From Sedimentitalea xiamensis (GTDB lineage Bacteria; Pseudomonadota; Alphaproteobacteria; Rhodobacterales; Rhodobacteraceae), in NCBI RefSeq assembly GCF_030164465.1, contig NZ_JASNJE010000012.1:1-64000 (forward strand): DNA of 64,000 nucleotides, read 5' to 3'. Within the stretch, counting starts at the first letter, position 1, and each line of letters opens with the position of its first letter. Below, piece by piece: positions 8,120-17,359 of this stretch. The notes beneath the pieces were generated by a model. The model made no database searches. It saw only the letters and a program-made list of their open reading frames with translations, and was not told the DNA's origin. The position numbers and the translations under genes were made by a program.

Positions 8120-9799
8120 ATGAGCATTCTCAAGTTCGAAAATGTCACGCGGAGCTTCGGCACAGGCGAAGAGGCGGCGGAGGTTCTCAAGGATATCAAC
8201 CTGGATGTGGCCGAGGGCGAGTTCCTCGTGATCCTCGGGTTCTCGGGCACCGGAAAGACCACGCTGATCAACCTCATGGCCGGGCTTGACCGTCCGAGCA
8301 GCGGTCGGGTCACGTTCAAGGGCGCGCCGGTCACAGGCCCCGGCCGCGAGCGCGGCGTGGTGTTCCAGAGCTATTCGCTGATGCCCTGGCTCACGGTGAA
8401 CGGCAATGTCCAGTTGGCGGTGGACACGGTGTTTCCGGACCTGTCGAAAGCCGACAAGGCCCGGAAGGTGGCGCATTACGTCGGCATGGTCGGGCTGTCC
8501 CATGCCGCCAACCGGCGTCCGGCAGAACTGTCTGGCGGAATGCGCCAGCGGGTGAACGTCGCACGCGCCCTGGCCATGAGCCCCGAGATGCTGTTGCTGG
8601 ACGAACCGCTTTCGGCGCTGGATGCCCTGACGCGGGCCAATCTCGCCACCGAGATCGAACAGATCTGGGAGGCGGACAAGAAAACCTGTGTCCTGATCAC
8701 CAATGACGTGGACGAAGCCATCATCCTCGCCGACCGGATCATCGCGCTGGACCCTGACGGGTCGTTGGGCCGGGAATTCGCCGTGACCATGCCGCGCCCG
8801 CGCGACCGGGGGGCGATGAACCAGGACGATACGTTCAAGCGGCTGCGGGCCGATGTCACCAGGTATCTCATGGATGTCGGAATCGAAGCCAGGGTGGAAG
8901 GCACCCGCCGGCTGCCCGACGTGACGCCGATCCATTCCGTGCCGACCGCGGTCAAGGCGGCGCAGAAAGGGCTGATCGACGACCGGTTCCTGGATTTTTC
9001 GCAGCTCCACAAGATCTATCCGACGCCCAGAGGTCCGCTCACCGTGGTCGAGGATTTCGATCTCAAGATCGACCGGGGAGAGTTCATTTCGCTGATCGGC
9101 CATTCCGGCTGTGGCAAGTCGACGGTGCTGACGATGGCCGCCGGACTGAACGAGATATCGAGGGGGGCCATCAAGCTGGACGGTCGCCACGTGGAAGGTG
9201 CCGACCCGGAACGCGCGGTGGTGTTTCAGTCGCCGAACCTGTTTCCCTGGCTCACCGCCCGCGAAAACGTCGCGGTGGGTGTGGACAAGGTCTATCCCCG
9301 CGCCAGCCAGGGTGAACGGCAGGATGTCGTCGAATACTATCTCGAACGTGTCGGGCTGGCGGAGTCGATGAACAAACCCGCCTGCGAGTTGTCCAACGGC
9401 ATGCAGCAGCGCGTCGGCATCGCGCGGGCCTTCGCCCTGTCGCCGAAACTGCTGCTGCTGGACGAGCCTTTCGGAATGCTGGACAGCCTGACCCGCTGGG
9501 AATTGCAGGAAGTCCTGATGGAAGTCTGGTCCCGGACCAAGGTGACGGCGATCTGCGTGACCCATGATGTGGACGAAGCGATCCTGCTCGCCGATCGGGT
9601 GGTGATGATGACCAATGGGCCGCAGGCCACGATCGGCAAGATCACCAATGTCGACCTGCCGCGTCCGCGCACCCGAAAGGCGCTGCTCGAACACCCGGAC
9701 TACTACACGTACCGGCAGGAAGTTCTCGATTTCCTGGAGGAGTTCGAGCACGGCGCGAAACCGAAATCCAGATCGCCCAAGGCGATTGCTGCGGAGTGA
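8120..9799 (+). CDS. Nitrate transporter ATPase, two ABC modules fused (NrtC-NrtD-like)
   Basis: 559-residue protein with two complete NrtD-type ABC ATPase modules in tandem. Module 1 has Walker A GFSGTGKT at 40-47, signature LSGGM and Walker B LLLDEP. Module 2 has Walker A GHSGCGKS at 327-334, a signature-like ELSNGMQQR (SNGMQ in place of SGGMQ) and Walker B LLLDEP. A linker of about 45 residues joins them. In cyanobacteria NrtC and NrtD are separate proteins and NrtC carries a solute-binding-like C-terminus; here one chain supplies both ATPases and the solute domain is absent. An in-frame GTG at 8111 is an alternative start. Confidence 0.88.
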   Translation: MSILKFENVTRSFGTGEEAAEVLKDINLDVAEGEFLVILGFSGTGKTTLINLMAGLDRPSSGRVTFKGAPVTGPGRERGVVFQSYSLMPWLTVNGNVQLAVDTVFPDLSKADKARKVAHYVGMVGLSHAANRRPAELSGGMRQRVNVARALAMSPEMLLLDEPLSALDALTRANLATEIEQIWEADKKTCVLITNDVDEAIILADRIIALDPDGSLGREFAVTMPRPRDRGAMNQDDTFKRLRADVTRYLMDVGIEARVEGTRRLPDVTPIHSVPTAVKAAQKGLIDDRFLDFSQLHKIYPTPRGPLTVVEDFDLKIDRGEFISLIGHSGCGKSTVLTMAAGLNEISRGAIKLDGRHVEGADPERAVVFQSPNLFPWLTARENVAVGVDKVYPRASQGERQDVVEYYLERVGLAESMNKPACELSNGMQQRVGIARAFALSPKLLLLDEPFGMLDSLTRWELQEVLMEVWSRTKVTAICVTHDVDEAILLADRVVMMTNGPQATIGKITNVDLPRPRTRKALLEHPDYYTYRQEVLDFLEEFEHGAKPKSRSPKAIAAE

Positions 9800-9804
9800 A
9801 GGCC

Positions 9805-12240
9805 ATGAAACAGAAACTCATCATCATTGGCGCGGGCATGGCGTCGGGCCGCCTGATCGAACAGGTTCAGGCGCGCGATCCGGAGGCCTTCGACATCACG
9901 CTTTTCAACGCCGAGCCGCGCGGGAACTACAATCGCATCATGCTGTCGCCGGTCCTGTCGGGCGAAAAGACCTATGCAGAGATCGTCACCCATGACGACG
10001 CCTTTTACGCGGAGAACGGGATCACCTGCCGCTTTGGCGAACATGTGGTCGCGATCGACCGGGCCAGAAAGGTGGTTGTCGGCCAGAAGGGCGAGGTGGC
10101 CTATGACAAGCTGGTCATCGCCACCGGTTCCGCGCCGTTCATCATTCCGGTTCCGGGAAAGGATCTGCCCGGCGTCGTCACCTACCGGGATCTTGACGAC
10201 ACCAACGCCATGATCGAGGCGGCGACGAAAGGCGGCAAGGCGGTGGTGATCGGCGGCGGGTTGCTCGGCCTGGAAGCCGCCGCCGGGCTGAGCGACCGCG
10301 GCATGGACGTCACCGTGCTGCACCTGATGGGACATCTGATGGAACGGCAACTGGACGAGGCCGCAGCGCATCTGTTGCGCTGCGACCTGGAAAAGCGCGG
10401 CCTGCGCATCATCACGCGGGCGTCCACGGCGGCGATCCTGGGGACCGACCGCGTCGAAGGCGTCATGCTGGAAGACAACACCGGGCTTGAGGCCGATCTG
10501 GTCGTCATGGCCGTGGGAATCCGCCCGGAAACGCGGCTGGCGACAGATGCGGGGATCGAGGTGGCGCGCGGGATCGAGGTCAACGCGCAGATGCAGACAT
10601 CGGACCCGGATATCTTCGCGGTCGGGGAATGCATCGAGTTCGATGGCCACCTGTTCGGGCTGGTCGCGCCGCTCTACGATCAGGCGCGCGTGCTGGCCGG
10701 CAGCCTTTTGAACGGGCCGGATGCCTTCGTGGTCAAGGACACCGCCACCAAGCTGAAAGTGACCGGCTGCGACCTGTTCAGCGCCGGCGACTTCTCGGAA
10801 GGAGAAAACCGCGAGGACATTGTCTTCCGCGATCCGGCGCGGGGGGTCTACAAGCGGCTGGTGATCGAGGACGACCGGCTGGTTGGTGCTGTGATGTATG
10901 GCGACACCGCGGACGGAAACTGGTTCTTCGATCTCATCAAGAACGAAACCGGGATCGAGGAGATGCGCGAAACGCTGATCTTCGGCCCGGCCTACCAGGG
11001 GGGAGATCAGGCAAACCCTCTGTCGGCCGTTGCAGCCTTGCCGCCTGAAGCGGAAATCTGCGGCTGCAACGGCGTTTGCAAGGGAACCATCGTCGAGGCG
11101 ATCCACGCCGGCGCGAACGAGCTGGGCGCGCTGCGGAGCGCGACGAAGGCCAGCGCGTCCTGCGGCACCTGCACGGGCCTGGTGGAACAGTTGCTGCAGG
11201 TCACGCTGGGCGATGCGTTCCAGATGCCGACCGTGCAGCCGGTCTGCGGCTGCACCGATCTCAGCCACGAGGACGTGCGCCGCCTGATCAAGACCAAGGA
11301 ACTCAAGAGCCAGCCCGCGGTCTGGCAGGAACTGGGCTGGACCACGCCGAACGGCTGCCACGTCTGCCGACCTGCCATCAATTTCTACCTGCTGGCGGAC
11401 TGGCCCCTGGACTATCGCGACGATCCGCAAAGCCGTTTCGTCAACGAACGCAAGCACGCGAACATCCAGAAGGACGGCAGTTTCAGCGTCGTGCCGCGCA
11501 TGTGGGGCGGCATCACCAACCCGCGCGAATTGCGTGCAATTGCCGATGCGGCGGACAAATACGGCGTTCCGACCGTCAAGGTCACGGGCGGGCAGCGGAT
11601 CGACCTGCTGGGGGTCAGGGGCGAGGACCTGCCGGCGATCTGGAGCGATCTCAACCGTGCCGGTCTGGTGTCGGGACACGCCTATTCCAAGGGATTGCGC
11701 ACCGTGAAAACCTGCGTCGGCACCGATCATTGCCGGTTCGGAACCCAGGATTCGACCGGGCTCGGCATCAAGCTGGAACAGATGCTCTGGGGATCGTGGA
11801 CCCCGCACAAGGTCAAGCTCGCCGTGTCGGGCTGCCCGCGGAACTGCGCGGAGGCGACCTGCAAGGACGTCGGGATCGTCTGCGTCGACAGCGGCTACCA
11901 GATCGGCGTGGCCGGGGCGGCGGGCATGGACGTGAAGGAAACCGAACGTCTGGCCGATGTCGCGACCGAACAGGAGGCGATCGACCTTACCGTTGCGTTC
12001 ATCCAGCTTTACCGCGAGAACGCGAAATATCTGGACCGGCCCTACAAATGGGTCGCCAAGGTCGGGCTCGACTGGGTCAGATCCCGCGTAGTCGATGACC
12101 TTGCGGAACGCTCCCGGCTGATCGACGCGTTCGAACTGTCCCAATCCGTTTACCGCAGGGACCCATGGGCCGAGCACGCGCAAACCCGCGCGCAAAGCTA
12201 TACTCCGCTTGCCGATCTGACGCTGGAGGCCGCCGAATGA
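9805..12240 (+). CDS. nirB: Assimilatory nitrite reductase (NAD(P)H), large subunit
   Basis: 811 residues; reduces nitrite to ammonium with NAD(P)H. Domain order: FAD/NAD(P)-binding oxidoreductase (GAGMAS near residue 9, a second GGGLLGLEAA near 150), BFD-type [2Fe-2S] segments (CGCNGVCKG ... CGTCTG and a second CGCTDL ... NGCHVCRP), then the sulfite/nitrite reductase domain. The siroheme-[4Fe-4S] Cys set is complete: C637, C643 (in CVGTDHC) and C677, C681 (in SGCPRNC). The ATG at 9805 follows GGAG by 8 bases. Siroheme is required, but no cobA/cysG-type gene is in the window. Confidence 0.95.
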   Translation: MKQKLIIIGAGMASGRLIEQVQARDPEAFDITLFNAEPRGNYNRIMLSPVLSGEKTYAEIVTHDDAFYAENGITCRFGEHVVAIDRARKVVVGQKGEVAYDKLVIATGSAPFIIPVPGKDLPGVVTYRDLDDTNAMIEAATKGGKAVVIGGGLLGLEAAAGLSDRGMDVTVLHLMGHLMERQLDEAAAHLLRCDLEKRGLRIITRASTAAILGTDRVEGVMLEDNTGLEADLVVMAVGIRPETRLATDAGIEVARGIEVNAQMQTSDPDIFAVGECIEFDGHLFGLVAPLYDQARVLAGSLLNGPDAFVVKDTATKLKVTGCDLFSAGDFSEGENREDIVFRDPARGVYKRLVIEDDRLVGAVMYGDTADGNWFFDLIKNETGIEEMRETLIFGPAYQGGDQANPLSAVAALPPEAEICGCNGVCKGTIVEAIHAGANELGALRSATKASASCGTCTGLVEQLLQVTLGDAFQMPTVQPVCGCTDLSHEDVRRLIKTKELKSQPAVWQELGWTTPNGCHVCRPAINFYLLADWPLDYRDDPQSRFVNERKHANIQKDGSFSVVPRMWGGITNPRELRAIADAADKYGVPTVKVTGGQRIDLLGVRGEDLPAIWSDLNRAGLVSGHAYSKGLRTVKTCVGTDHCRFGTQDSTGLGIKLEQMLWGSWTPHKVKLAVSGCPRNCAEATCKDVGIVCVDSGYQIGVAGAAGMDVKETERLADVATEQEAIDLTVAFIQLYRENAKYLDRPYKWVAKVGLDWVRSRVVDDLAERSRLIDAFELSQSVYRRDPWAEHAQTRAQSYTPLADLTLEAAE

Positions 12241-12566
12241 GCTGGATCGACATAGGCGCGCTTGCCGACATCCCCGAACGCGGCGCACGGGTGGTCAAGA
12301 CGGAACTGGGCTGCGTCGCCGTATTTCGGACCGCCGAAGCCGAAATCTTCGCGGTTTCCAACGCCTGCCCGCACAAGGCCGGCCCCCTGTCCGAAGGCAT
12401 CGTTCACGGCCGCCGCGTGACCTGCCCGCTGCACAACTGGGTCTTCGATCTCGACAGCGGCGAGGCGGTCGGGGAAGACGCGCGCATCGCGACCTATCCC
12501 ACGCGGATCGCGGCGGGGCGGATCCTGCTGGACGGCACTGCCCTGCGCAAGCGGAGCGCGGCGTGA
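12237..12566 (+). CDS. nirD: Nitrite reductase small subunit with intact Rieske motif
   Basis: 109-residue Rieske-fold protein. Unlike the enterobacterial NirD, whose fold has lost its cluster ligands, this one keeps both ligand boxes: C44-P-H46 (NACPHKAG) and C63-P-L-H66 (CPLHNW), so it could hold a [2Fe-2S] cluster and take part in electron transfer. The ATG overlaps the nirB stop by 4 bp and its TGA overlaps the nasA ATG by one base (TGATG), indicating coupled translation of the reductase complex. Confidence 0.92.
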   Translation: MSWIDIGALADIPERGARVVKTELGCVAVFRTAEAEIFAVSNACPHKAGPLSEGIVHGRRVTCPLHNWVFDLDSGEAVGEDARIATYPTRIAAGRILLDGTALRKRSAA

Positions 12567-15196
12567 TGGACGGGTCAGGCCCGCCCGAGACACGGTCGAC
12601 CTGTCCCTATTGCGGGGTGGGGTGCGGCGTGCTTCTGCGCGCGGATGGCCGGGGCGGTCTTTCCGTGCGCGGCGATCCGGACCATCCGGCGAATTTCGGG
12701 CGGCTCTGCTCGAAAGGGTCGGCATTGGGTGAGACGGTGGGTCTTGACGGGCGGCTCCTGACACCGATGATCGATGGCCAGACCGCCGGCTGGAACGAAG
12801 CGCTTGGGCATGTGGCGGACCGGTTTCGCGAAACGATCGCGACGCATGGACCTGACAGCGTCGCCTTCTACGTCTCGGGGCAGCTTCTGACCGAGGACTA
12901 TTATGTCGCCAACAAGCTGATGAAAGGTTTCATCGGATCGGCGAATATCGACACCAATTCGCGGCTCTGCATGGCCTCGACGGTGGCGGGCCACAAGCGC
13001 GCCTTCGGAACCGACACCGTGCCGGGCACCTATGAGGATATCGACGAAGCCGATCTGGTCGTTCTCGTGGGCTCGAACCTGGCCTGGTGTCACCCGGTCC
13101 TGTTCCAGCGCCTGCTGGCGGCGCGGAAGGCGCGGGGCACGAAAGTGGTCGTGATCGACCCGAGGCGCACCGCAAGCTGCGATGCCGCCGATATGCATCT
13201 GGCGCTGCGGACGGGCAGCGACGTGGCGCTGTTCAACCGGCTGCTTGCCGCAATCAGGGACTGCGGAGCCGTGGACCCGGAATTCGCGGCGTATGTGGAC
13301 GGCGCCGGCGAAGCCTTTGCCGCGGCGCGAGACGAGGACGGCGCGGCGACCGGGCTGAGCGAGGCGCAGATACGCGCCTTCTGCGATCTCTGGCTGGGCA
13401 CGGAACGGGTCGTGACGGTATTCAGCCAGGGTGTGAACCAGTCCACCTCCGGCACGGACAAGGTCAACGCGATCCTGAACTGTCATCTCGCCACCGGACG
13501 CATCGGGCGCGCGGGCATGGGTCCGCTGTCCGTCACCGGACAGCCCAATGCGATGGGCGGCCGCGAGGTCGGCGGTCTCGCCAACATGCTGGCCTGTCAT
13601 CTGGACATCGGGAATGTCGGTCATCGCGCTGCGGTGCAGGAATTCTGGCGCGCCCCGACCATGGCCGACAGGCCGGGTCTCAAGGCGGTCGAGATGTTTC
13701 GGGCCGTGGCGGACGGGCGCATCAAGGCGCTGTGGGTCATTCATACCAACCCGGCCGTTTCGATGCCCGATGCGGATGCGGTGCGGGACGCCATCGCGGC
13801 CTGTCCCTTCACCGTCGTCAGCGACGTGACCGCCGCGACGGACACCGCGCGCCTTGCCCGTGTCCTTTTGCCGGCGGCAGCCTGGGCCGAGAAAGACGGC
13901 ACCGTCACCAATTCCGACCGCACGATCAGCCGTCAGCGCGCGGTCCTGCCCGCACCGGGCGCGGCGCGGCCCGACTGGGCCATTCTCGCCGGGGTCGGCC
14001 GGCGCATGGGCTGGAGCGCGGCCTTCGACCATCAAAGCCCGGCCGAGATCTTCCGGGAATATGCGGCGCTGTCAGGGGTCGCCGGAGGGTTCGGCCGGGA
14101 TTTCGACATTTCCGCCCTCGCCAGTCTTGACGCCGCCGCCTATGACGCGCTGGAACCCGTCCGCTGGCCCGTGACCGCCCGGCAGCGCGGCGGACGTTTC
14201 TTTGCCGACGGGGCGTTCTTTCATCCGGGCGGCAAGGCGCGGATGCTGCCGGTGCGCTGGCAACCGCCGGCAGCCCGCACCGGACCCCGCTATCCGTTCC
14301 GCCTGAACACCGGACGGATTCGCGATCAGTGGCACACGATGACCCGCACCGGGTTGAGCCCGCGCTTGTCGTCCCACCTGGCGGAACCCTTCCTTGACAT
14401 CCACCCCGCCGACGCGGCACCGCTGAACATCGCGGCCTCGGACCTGGTCTTGGTGGAAAGCCCGACGGGCCGCTGCATCCTGCGGGCGCGGATCACCGAC
14501 ACGGTCCGGCCCGGAGAGGTCTTCGCGCCGATGCACTGGACCGGTGAAACCGCGCCCAGTGCGCGCATCGGCGCGTTGGTCGCCGGCGCGACCGATCCGG
14601 TTTCCGGCCAGCCCGAAAGCAAGGCGGGAGTCGTTTCGGTGCGGCGCTTTGATGCGGCCTGGTACGGGTTTGCCGTGTCCAGATGCGGCATGAAGCCGGT
14701 CGCGCCCTATTGGGCCGTTGCGCGGACGCAGGCCGGTTTTCGCGTCGAACTGGCCGGGAGCGAGCCGGTTGACGATTGGGAAAGCGAAGCACGCCGCCTG
14801 TTCGCGGCGAATGCGGGGACGCTGTCCAGCTTTCATGACGCGGCGCGCGGAGTGCATCGCATCGCGCTCAGCGATGGCTCCGGTCTGGTCGGCGCGCTCT
14901 TTGTTGCGCGCGAACCGGTCGCCATCATGCGCGACTACCTGGCAACCCTTCCCGGCACCCTGTCCCCGCAGGTTCTCGGGGGCCGCCCGCCCGCCGGAGT
15001 CCCCGATCCGGGACCGGTGCTCTGTTCCTGCTTCGGCGTCGGCGTGAATTCCATCGTCGCGGCCGTGGAAACGCGTGGCCTGATGAGTGTGGATGCCGTC
15101 GGCGAGGCCTTGCAGGCTGGCACCAACTGCGGATCCTGCCGGCCGGAGATCGCCGCCTTGCTGTCCGCCCTGAACGCGCGGGAAGCCGCGGAATGA
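12566..15196 (+). CDS. nasA: Assimilatory nitrate reductase catalytic subunit (Mo-bisMGD)
   Basis: 876-residue cytoplasmic molybdoenzyme reducing nitrate to nitrite. The N-terminal [4Fe-4S] ligands are C13, C16, C20 and C48; the molybdenum ligand is probably C135 in NSRLCMAST. Typical NasA segments follow (VFSQGVNQSTSGTDKVNAI, GRIGRAGMGPLSVTGQPNAM). The C-terminus carries an extra BFD-like [2Fe-2S] domain (CSCFGVG near 820, TNCGSC further on), found in many NasA proteins that accept electrons from a ferredoxin/flavodoxin or NADH partner. No NasB/NarB-type partner is adjacent. No signal peptide. GTG at 12563 is an alternative start. Confidence 0.95.
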   Translation: MDGSGPPETRSTCPYCGVGCGVLLRADGRGGLSVRGDPDHPANFGRLCSKGSALGETVGLDGRLLTPMIDGQTAGWNEALGHVADRFRETIATHGPDSVAFYVSGQLLTEDYYVANKLMKGFIGSANIDTNSRLCMASTVAGHKRAFGTDTVPGTYEDIDEADLVVLVGSNLAWCHPVLFQRLLAARKARGTKVVVIDPRRTASCDAADMHLALRTGSDVALFNRLLAAIRDCGAVDPEFAAYVDGAGEAFAAARDEDGAATGLSEAQIRAFCDLWLGTERVVTVFSQGVNQSTSGTDKVNAILNCHLATGRIGRAGMGPLSVTGQPNAMGGREVGGLANMLACHLDIGNVGHRAAVQEFWRAPTMADRPGLKAVEMFRAVADGRIKALWVIHTNPAVSMPDADAVRDAIAACPFTVVSDVTAATDTARLARVLLPAAAWAEKDGTVTNSDRTISRQRAVLPAPGAARPDWAILAGVGRRMGWSAAFDHQSPAEIFREYAALSGVAGGFGRDFDISALASLDAAAYDALEPVRWPVTARQRGGRFFADGAFFHPGGKARMLPVRWQPPAARTGPRYPFRLNTGRIRDQWHTMTRTGLSPRLSSHLAEPFLDIHPADAAPLNIAASDLVLVESPTGRCILRARITDTVRPGEVFAPMHWTGETAPSARIGALVAGATDPVSGQPESKAGVVSVRRFDAAWYGFAVSRCGMKPVAPYWAVARTQAGFRVELAGSEPVDDWESEARRLFAANAGTLSSFHDAARGVHRIALSDGSGLVGALFVAREPVAIMRDYLATLPGTLSPQVLGGRPPAGVPDPGPVLCSCFGVGVNSIVAAVETRGLMSVDAVGEALQAGTNCGSCRPEIAALLSALNAREAAE

Positions 15197-15285
15197 GCAC
15201 CCTGCCCCTGCTTGCGGACCCGGACGTGACACCGTCGCGGATGAGCGGCAAACGCGCGGGCATGCGCCCCGCCGGCTGGCTCTGA
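15193..15285 (+). pseudogene. 30-codon stub overlapping nasA, possible truncated next operon gene
   Basis: An ATG overlaps the nasA stop by 4 bp (ATGA), the same coupling used between nirB and nirD, and opens a frame ending at TGA 15283-15285. The 30 residues are basic and Pro-rich and end ...MRPAGWL. The overlap suggests a formerly longer gene that has lost its body; in many nitrate operons a uroporphyrinogen-III methyltransferase (siroheme synthesis) occupies this place, but the stub is too short to identify. The strand then changes to a degraded gene running the opposite way, which supports a rearrangement junction near 15285. Confidence 0.4.
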
Positions 15286-16022
15286 CCCCAGTGAGGAAGT
15301 CGCCTCGTCTACCGGTCCGAGGCGGTGGTTTCCGGGGACCGCCGCGTAGGAGGTCTTCAGCACAAAGGCGACCAGGGTTCTCAGGGCGAGCACGACAAGG
15401 AACCTGGGGAATTCGGGCAGGTCCATCTGCCGGGTGACGGTGCCGGGTGGAGAAGTTCACCTGATCCAGTTGCAGAACCCAGGCCAGAACGACGACCGCA
15501 AGGCTCGCCAAGCCGGCGGCGAAGGAGGTGCGGGCAAAGAACGCGCGCGGGGACGGGTTCAGGAACGGCAGGGTGAACAGAAGGACGATCTGCACATAGG
15601 CGCAGACGAACCAGCAGGGGGTCAGCCCTTTCGGGCTGATATCCTCGACGAAATTTCCGAGAAACAGGAACCAGTGCCAGTCGACGGGCGACCAAAGCGC
15701 CGCCGTCATCGTGACGAGCGCCAGATAGTACAGAACGATCGGAACGAGCATGATGCGCCATGTCCGAAAGACCGCTCCGGTGAACAGCGGCTCGCTCTGA
15801 AACCGCGCGATCGAAAATCCTGACAGGATCAGCAGGAGATAGGCGCCGCCACCGGTCGACCGCTTGTGCTGTGCAGTGCGATCACCGTCACCAGCGCGAC
15901 GACCCGGCCGATCAGATAGGCGCCTCTGTCGGAAAAATACAGTTCGACTTCCAGGTAGGACAGGCTGTCGCCGCCATGCCCGACGAAGGAGTGGTCGGGA
16001 TCGGGCCGGTCCGGGCTGGGTT
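15286..16022 (-). pseudogene. Degraded carrier-protein/acyltransferase gene, frameshifted remnant
   Basis: Read leftward from 16022, three frames together resemble one membrane acyltransferase. The first (about 16022-15850) holds a phosphopantetheine-type motif FVGHGGDSLSYLEVE. The second (about 15860-15430) has membrane-rich sequence GAYLLLILSGFSIARFQSE, ISPKGLTPCWFVCAYVQI and several hydrophobic helices. The third (about 15430-15290) continues with LPEFPRFLVVLALRTLVAF. Two frameshifts, no start codon and loss of both ends mark it as a pseudogene. The order carrier domain then acyltransferase suggests the tail of an acyl-CoA-ligase/ACP/acyltransferase fusion. The 5' part is missing beyond the flavodoxin stop at 16023. 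Confidence 0.65.
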
Positions 16023-16508
16023 TCAGAAAACACCCATGGCGAGACCGGCGCCGATGGCCGCGCCAAGATCCCGGCAAAGCGCGAGTTGGTCTTCCGGAAT
16101 CGTCTTTTCGGCCAGGATTTCCTCTGGCGTCTGGGCGTGCGTGCAGACGATGAGAGGTGGCTGCACTTCCCGCAGGCGCCAGCCTGTGGCGATCCGGGCG
16201 GTTTGCCGGGCCGCGTTTCCTCCGTCCGAACCCGCGCAGACCATTTGCGCATAGGGTCGCCCCTCGATCCGTCCGAGGACCGGGTAGTAGCACCGGTCGA
16301 AAAACTCCTTCATGACGCCGGCTATGGCCGCGAGGTTCTCCGGTGCGCAGAAGATATAGCCATCGGCGCGAAGCAGGTCATCGGGTTGCGCATCGGCGGC
16401 GGTCTTCAACAGGACCTCGATTTCGTCTTCCGCGGCCCTTGCCGCGGCCTCGGCCATCTGACGGCTGCCGCCGGTCCTGGAATGAAAGACGATGAGAAGC
16501 TGCGCCAT
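16023..16508 (-). CDS. Flavodoxin-family / NADPH-FMN reductase-like protein
   Basis: 161 residues with a flavodoxin-like fold. The FMN phosphate loop is visible at residues 9-18 (HSRTGGSRQM), followed by an alternating beta/alpha pattern and GYIFCAPENLAAIAGVMKEF, which resembles the flavin-ring loops of flavodoxin_5/NAD(P)H-quinone reductase proteins. The reading frame is intact although its downstream neighbour is decayed. A role as electron carrier to NasA is conceivable because no reductase partner for NasA is present, but the gene lies on the opposite strand and its protein is more like an FMN reductase, so this is speculation. Confidence 0.7.
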   Translation of the reverse strand: MAQLLIVFHSRTGGSRQMAEAAARAAEDEIEVLLKTAADAQPDDLLRADGYIFCAPENLAAIAGVMKEFFDRCYYPVLGRIEGRPYAQMVCAGSDGGNAARQTARIATGWRLREVQPPLIVCTHAQTPEEILAEKTIPEDQLALCRDLGAAIGAGLAMGVF

Positions 16509-16697
16509 GACGGTTGATATCTACATGGCTGGACGCGGGCTTCCAAGGTTCGAGTGACGCGCGCGGGAAAGGTGGCGCAATGTCCCTTTTCGGAAATATC
16601 TGCTACCCTTGCCAGGCAGGCCGGCAAGCTCTGCATCGACGGGACAGCATGCCGTCTGCGGGCGCACCGGACGATCTGGACGGAAATCGGAACGCAT

Positions 16698-17246
16698 ATG
16701 CGAGTCTTTGTGGCCATCGACATCCCCGAACAGGTTCGCGCCGAGCTTGAAGCCCTGCAATCCGAATTGACGATTGGCCGCTCCGTTCCTTCGGATAACC
16801 TCCACCTGACCCTGTGCTTTCTTGGGGAGCAGCCCGAACAGGCCGTTGAAGAGGCGCACCTGGCCTTGTCGGTCCTTCGCGCGGCTGCGTTCGACCTGCA
16901 ACTGGCGGGTGTCGGCAGCTTTGGAAATCGGGCGCCGCGGGTGATTTTCGCGGATGTGGCCCGAAACGCGGATCTCGCGGCGCTTGAACAGCGGATAGCC
17001 CGGAGCCTGAGGCGTGCGGGGCTTCAGTTCGAGAAGCGGCGGTTCCGTCCGCATGTGACGATTGCACGCCTGCCCAGGGCCGTGCCGCCGTCCGAACTGG
17101 CCATGGCGCGCGATTTCCTTGCGGATCATGCCGCTTTTAAGGGATCTCCTTTCCGGGTGGCGGATTTCCGGTTGTATCGGTCGGTCCTGACGCCCAGGGC
17201 GGCTCTGCACGACACGCTTGCTTGCTACCGGCTGGCGGAGTTCTGA
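16698..17246 (+). CDS. thpR: RNA 2',3'-cyclic phosphodiesterase (2'-5' RNA ligase family)
   Basis: 182-residue member of the 2H phosphoesterase superfamily. Both catalytic HxTx motifs are present at the expected spacing: HLTL at residues 36-39 and HVTI at 119-122. The length matches the ThpR/LigT family. The start at 16698 gives MRVFVAIDIPE, the canonical N-terminus; the upstream extension of the frame to 16554 is unlike the family. It acts on RNA 2',3'-cyclic phosphates in vitro; the physiological role is not settled. Stands alone on the plus strand. Confidence 0.9.
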   Translation: MRVFVAIDIPEQVRAELEALQSELTIGRSVPSDNLHLTLCFLGEQPEQAVEEAHLALSVLRAAAFDLQLAGVGSFGNRAPRVIFADVARNADLAALEQRIARSLRRAGLQFEKRRFRPHVTIARLPRAVPPSELAMARDFLADHAAFKGSPFRVADFRLYRSVLTPRAALHDTLACYRLAEF

Positions 17247-17359
17247 CAGTGCGCGGATGCCGGTCTTGACGCATGCACAATGACGAACCACGCTGTTCGA
17301 ACCTGAATCCGGTGCGTCGTTCTGCCTCCAAACGCCCGTTTCACAAGAAAGGCCACCTC

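Noticed and set aside
7478-9751. 757-residue open frame on the minus strand
   Set aside because: Antisense to nrtB and the fused ATPase gene; no domain-like sequence.
9703-12288. 861-residue open frame on the minus strand
   Set aside because: It is antisense to nirB, which is unmistakable; the frame is open only because of the GC-rich third-position bias and its translation is Arg/Asp/His-rich noise.
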